From Flavobacteriaceae bacterium (GTDB taxonomy: Bacteria > Bacteroidota > Bacteroidia > Flavobacteriales > Flavobacteriaceae): 64,000 bases of DNA. The first letter of the stretch is position 1, and every line of letters begins with the position of its first letter. Below, in pieces: positions 60,554 to 64,000 of the stretch. The stretch covers positions 1-64,000 of the forward strand of contig JALRDO010000005.1 in NCBI GenBank assembly GCA_023262185.1, read 5' to 3'. Under the pieces are notes generated by a model. The model made no database searches and was not told where the DNA came from. It saw only the letters and a program-made list of their open reading frames with translations. Position numbers and translations under genes: made by a program.

Positions 60554-61483
60554 ATGAATCCTTCTGTCACATGCCTTAACTGCAACACCCCTGTAGCGGG
60601 TAATTTTTGCAGCAATTGCGGACAGGCGGTGATTCATTCAAAACTTACAGTTTGGCAATTATTGGGACAGTTTTTCTCGAGCACCTTTAACTATGACGGA
60701 AGACTCATCCGCTCAATTAAAACCCTTTTGTTTCATCCGGCTGCGCTGACCCAAGCCTATATTTCAGGTAAGCGCCGGCAATTTGTCAACCCTGTACAGT
60801 TTTATCTTTTTTCTTCGGCGATTTACTTCTTAATCGCAGGAGCAACCCGATCTGAGCCTCTGGTTGAATTCAACGATGGGCTCAACGAAGGTCTAGCCAT
60901 GGCAGAAGCGTCGGCTCCATTAGAAGGAGAAATCGAGCTTTCTTTTGAAAACTTTGAAGACTACCTGACGAACCAAGAGTCCCTTGAGGCCGAAGAGCGA
61001 GATACTGAATTTGAACTGCTCTTTATCCGCAAATTTTACGAGCTGAAGTCAGAGTACTCCACCACTAAAGAGTTGCTTTCAGCGGTGGGTAATGCCATTT
61101 ATGCGCGTATCCCACAACTGCTCATCATCACCCTACCCATTTTGGCGCTGCTCAGCAAATTGCTTTTCATTAGACAGCGGCACTATTGGTATATCGACCA
61201 CCTCATTTTTGTACTGCACATCACCACTAGTCTATTTGTCGTACTGATTGCAACTAACTTGCTTTCATTCGCATCAACCAAAACTGAGCTAAGTGCATTT
61301 AATGGCGCCGGACTTCTTTTAAATCTGGGTTGGCTCGGCTATTACTTTATCAGCTTGAAGCGTTTTTTCGCTAAAAGTTGGTTGAAAAGCGTACTGTATT
61401 TCTTTGTGATGAACAGTGTTATAAGCGTTATACTTCTTGTGGCTTTCCTTTCGCTTTTCGCTTTGAGCGTTCTTCAACTCTAA
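60554..61483 (+). CDS. DUF3667 membrane protein with N-terminal zinc ribbon
   Basis: A 309-residue protein. A zinc ribbon CLNCNTPVAGNFCSNCGQ (residues 5-22) precedes a DUF3667 block (LLGQFFSSTFNYDGRLIRSIKTLLFHPAALTQAYISGKRRQFVNPVQFYLFSSAIYFLI) and four or five membrane helices. An acidic soluble loop lies between helices one and two. The family is Bacteroidota-specific and of unknown function. The start is seven bases after the MBL gene. Confidence 0.88.
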   Translation: MNPSVTCLNCNTPVAGNFCSNCGQAVIHSKLTVWQLLGQFFSSTFNYDGRLIRSIKTLLFHPAALTQAYISGKRRQFVNPVQFYLFSSAIYFLIAGATRSEPLVEFNDGLNEGLAMAEASAPLEGEIELSFENFEDYLTNQESLEAEERDTEFELLFIRKFYELKSEYSTTKELLSAVGNAIYARIPQLLIITLPILALLSKLLFIRQRHYWYIDHLIFVLHITTSLFVVLIATNLLSFASTKTELSAFNGAGLLLNLGWLGYYFISLKRFFAKSWLKSVLYFFVMNSVISVILLVAFLSLFALSVLQL

Positions 61484-61523
61484 ACAAAATGTTCTAGCTT
61501 AAAACATTGATTATTTTCAACTT

Positions 61524-63944
61524 ATGAAACTATTTAAACTCTTGCTAAGCCTTGCATTTTGTGGGGCACTCTTCTACATAGGACACTTCGGATTGGGCAC
61601 GCTTCCGCCTCTAGGAAAGTTTATGAATCCTTACAGCGGATTTTGGCAAAACGAAACCACCGAATCTTCAGGGGAACAGCTTGCTCTTGACGGACTGAGC
61701 GCTGCTGTGACCGTGCATTACGACGCCCAATTGATTCCGCATGTGTTCGCAGAGAACGACCTTGACTTGTATCGCACACAGGGTTACCTCACCGCCAAGC
61801 ACCGCCTATGGCAAATGGAATTTCAGACCTATGCCGCAGCGGGTAGACTCTCAGAAATAGTAGGAGCGGCCGCGATCGAATACGACAGAGGCCAGCGCAG
61901 AAAAGGAATGGTATTTGGCGCTGAGAATGCCCTCGACGAAATGCTAAAAGATCCAGTGCTCGCTGCCCGCATTGAAGCCTATAGCGCAGGAGTGAATCAA
62001 TACATCTCATCGCTAGAACCCAAAGACTATCCAGTTGAATACAAGTTACTCAATTATGCCCCTGAGCCGTGGCAACCTCTAAAGTCGGCCTTGCTGCTCA
62101 TGTATATGACCGACATGCTCGCCGGAGGAGATGCCGATTTAGAAAACTCAAACTTCATTAGCCTTTTTGGTAAAGAGACCTTCGAACTGCTCTTTCCGGA
62201 GTTTCTGGCAGATCAAGATCCTGTGATTCCAAGAGAACGCGATTGGAGTGATTTCGGAGAGGTGACGGTGCCTGAAGTTCCAGCATCGAAAAGCGGGATA
62301 GCCTTAGTAAACAAGACCCTTGATCAACCCGACCCTGATAACGGAAGTAACAACTGGGCTGTCTCTGCAGAAAAGTCGTTGAACGGATACCCCATTTTAG
62401 CCAACGATCCACACCTTGGACTTAATCTGCCCTCAATTTGGTACGTCATGCAACTAGCCACACCCGATCACAATGTAATGGGTGCGACCCTTCCTGGGGC
62501 CTTAGGGGTTATCATCGGGTTTAACGAGCACATTGCCTGGGGAGTAACCAATGCCACCCGAGACGTAAAAGACTGGTATACGATCACCTTTACAGACGAG
62601 AGTAAAACGGCCTATGTCTACGGAGAAGAAAGTAAACCCATAAACACTGTGATTGAAGAGATCAAGGTGAAAGGCGGCGAAACCTACCTTGATACCGTTC
62701 GGTATACGCATTACGGGCCCATCACCTATGATGAAAGCTTCAAGGGTAATGGCCGCGATAACCTCGCCATGAAATGGATCGGCCATCAGCCCAATAGCAA
62801 CCAGAACACCTTTTTGAAGCTCAACCGCGCCACCAATTACGACGCTTATGTGGATGCCATTTCAACCTACACGGCCCCAGCTCAGAATTTTGTGTTCGCT
62901 TCGAAAGAAAACGACATCGCGCTCTGGATTCAAGGTAAGATCGCCAACAAATGGGAACAACAAGGAAAGTTTGTATTAGACGGATCGAATCCTGAACACG
63001 AATGGCAAAGTTATATTCCGCAGCCTCACAATCCGCACGTAAAGAATCCTGAACGCCAATTCGTGAGTTCGGCCAATCAACATCCGACCGATGAAGCCTA
63101 TCCGTATTACGTATACGATGCGAATTACGAACAATACCGTAACCGCACCATCAATGATTTTTTCAGAGCGCTCGAGAAGATATCTGTTGAGGATTTCAAA
63201 GCATTACAATCGAACAATTTCAACCTAAAAGCCTCAGAGGCGCTACCTAGTATGTTAGCGCTTCTAGAAGCCGAATCGTACAAGGCTCTGGGCAGTGCAG
63301 AGGGCTATCTCAAGACCTTAAAGGATTGGGACTATAGCAACGACAAAAATTCATTAGGGGCCTCTGTTTGGGAGGCCTGGTGGACCACATTCTATGCAAT
63401 GACTTGGGACGAGTTCGAAACTTCAGAGGTAGCCTTACATTGGCCAGATTCATACCAAACGGTATGGCTTCTCAAAAATCACCCTGAGTTAGACTTTTTT
63501 GACCGACTCGCTACGGCTGAAAAAGAGAATGCCACAGCTATTGTAAAGGCTTCTTTTGACCAAGCCGTAAAAGCGCTTGATGAGTTAAGCGCCACAGGAG
63601 CTTCCTTAGATTGGGCCACCTATAAAGGCACCTATGTCGCACACCTGCTTCAAGGGCTTCCGGCATTCTCTCGCTTTAACCTTCCGGTAGGCGGAAACGG
63701 CGGAATTGTTAATGCCATGAAGAAAAATCACGGCCCATCTTGGCGCATGATTGTAGCGCTTTCTGATGAAACCAAAGCATTAGGCGCCTACCCAGGGGGG
63801 CAATCTGGAAACCCTGGAAGCAAGCACTACGACGACCTGCTCGACCGCTGGGCGGCAGGGGAATACTACGAATTGAATTTCATGAAGGCTTCAGAAGAAT
63901 CGTCGGCAGTAAGCTTCAGTTCAACCTTTACTCCAAAAAACTAA
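61524..63944 (+). CDS. Penicillin acylase family hydrolase (second, larger)
   Basis: An 806-residue Ntn-hydrolase precursor. An N-terminal membrane/signal segment (about 5-23) is followed by the alpha chain and the self-cleavage site G274/S275 in DNGSNNWAVS. Then come the beta-chain blocks ILANDPHLGLNLPSIWYVMQL, LPGALGVIIGFNEHIAWGVTNA and SSANQHPTDEAYPYYV. It is longer than the copy at 30097 (687) and only loosely similar outside the active site. The first residues could be an uncleaved anchor. Substrates in the family include aliphatic acyl amides and acyl-homoserine lactones. Confidence 0.92.
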   Translation: MKLFKLLLSLAFCGALFYIGHFGLGTLPPLGKFMNPYSGFWQNETTESSGEQLALDGLSAAVTVHYDAQLIPHVFAENDLDLYRTQGYLTAKHRLWQMEFQTYAAAGRLSEIVGAAAIEYDRGQRRKGMVFGAENALDEMLKDPVLAARIEAYSAGVNQYISSLEPKDYPVEYKLLNYAPEPWQPLKSALLLMYMTDMLAGGDADLENSNFISLFGKETFELLFPEFLADQDPVIPRERDWSDFGEVTVPEVPASKSGIALVNKTLDQPDPDNGSNNWAVSAEKSLNGYPILANDPHLGLNLPSIWYVMQLATPDHNVMGATLPGALGVIIGFNEHIAWGVTNATRDVKDWYTITFTDESKTAYVYGEESKPINTVIEEIKVKGGETYLDTVRYTHYGPITYDESFKGNGRDNLAMKWIGHQPNSNQNTFLKLNRATNYDAYVDAISTYTAPAQNFVFASKENDIALWIQGKIANKWEQQGKFVLDGSNPEHEWQSYIPQPHNPHVKNPERQFVSSANQHPTDEAYPYYVYDANYEQYRNRTINDFFRALEKISVEDFKALQSNNFNLKASEALPSMLALLEAESYKALGSAEGYLKTLKDWDYSNDKNSLGASVWEAWWTTFYAMTWDEFETSEVALHWPDSYQTVWLLKNHPELDFFDRLATAEKENATAIVKASFDQAVKALDELSATGASLDWATYKGTYVAHLLQGLPAFSRFNLPVGGNGGIVNAMKKNHGPSWRMIVALSDETKALGAYPGGQSGNPGSKHYDDLLDRWAAGEYYELNFMKASEESSAVSFSSTFTPKN

Positions 63945-63946
63945 GT

Positions 63947-64000
63947 ATGAAACGCATTCTCATCCATAGTGTACTCACCCTAATGTTGGCCTTAATTCTC
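63947..64000 (+). CDS. Start of a further gene (partial, N-terminal 18 codons)
   Basis: An ATG two bases after the acylase stop opens a frame (MKRILIHSVLTLMLALIL) that runs off the window. The basic start and hydrophobic run look like a signal peptide or first membrane helix. Too short to assign; it is likely the next gene of the acylase operon. Confidence 0.55.
   Translation, partial: MKRILIHSVLTLMLALIL

Noticed and set aside
1-64000. CRISPR arrays, insertion sequences, prophage, tRNA or rRNA genes
   Set aside because: No regular repeats, transposase or integrase, phage gene, or cloverleaf-like segment was seen; spacers are too short for most of these.

Overview
The window looks like a chromosomal segment of a marine-type Flavobacteriales (Bacteroidota) bacterium. 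Four things point there: Bacteroidota-specific families (two DUF1080 proteins, a NagB-LmbE fusion, CtlX, PadR+PspC, DUF3667, a TonB-dependent receptor); many signal peptides ending in AQ and many lipoboxes; no Shine-Dalgarno sequences in front of the genes checked; and several TAnnTTTG -7 promoter boxes. Base composition is even and moderate. I see no rRNA, tRNA, CRISPR array, insertion sequence or phage gene. About 52 protein genes are supported. They are packed tightly, and no gene-free stretch exceeds about 220 bases.

Layout. 1-2983 (-): RND efflux pump (pump gene cut by the window edge) and its membrane-fusion subunit. 3165-10761: a lipoprotein sugar isomerase-like protein, a TonB-dependent receptor, a secreted phosphodiesterase, a beta-lactamase-like serine hydrolase and a large metzincin-type protease. 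10764-16489 (-): a probable glycan operon with an HGSNAT-like membrane acyltransferase, two DUF1080 proteins, a Gfo/Idh/MocA oxidoreductase, a creatininase-fold hydrolase, an SGNH esterase and a DUF2147 protein. It resembles a 3-keto-glycoside pathway. 16548-23868 (+): a carboxypeptidase-regulatory-like protein, then an amino-sugar operon (NagB-LmbE fusion, GH20 hexosaminidase, PhyH-type dioxygenase, SDR, CutC). 23870-30071: TsdA-like dihaem cytochrome, tRNA threonylcarbamoyl-AMP synthase, CDF metal exporter, a small lipoprotein, a TrkH/TrkA-type potassium system, and a pterin carbinolamine dehydratase. 30097-43539: penicillin-acylase family hydrolase, two sterol-desaturase-family membrane enzymes around a DASS transporter, two amidinohydrolases (DDAH-like and CtlX), an M24 peptidase, small proteins, PadR/PspC, and a large helical protein of unknown function.

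43653-54917 is the metabolic core: two convergent operons, leuA-leuC-leuD-cimA-leuB (+) and ilvD-ilvB-ilvN-ilvC (-), separated by the only strong terminator I found. The second LeuA-like protein keeps, at identical numbering, the three pyruvate-specificity residues of Leptospira citramalate synthase. The locus therefore probably makes leucine, valine and isoleucine, the last from pyruvate without threonine. A near-identical 21-base element (19/21) lies upstream of both operons and suggests co-regulation.

55135-64000: secreted or envelope hydrolases (PIG-L deacetylase, two M20 peptidases, a histidine phosphatase, an MBL-fold hydrolase, a second penicillin-acylase family protein), a small zinc-ribbon protein, a DUF3667 membrane protein and the first 18 codons of a further gene. 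Taken together, the window suggests a heterotroph that degrades peptides and amino-sugar or glycoside material at the cell surface and makes its own branched-chain amino acids.
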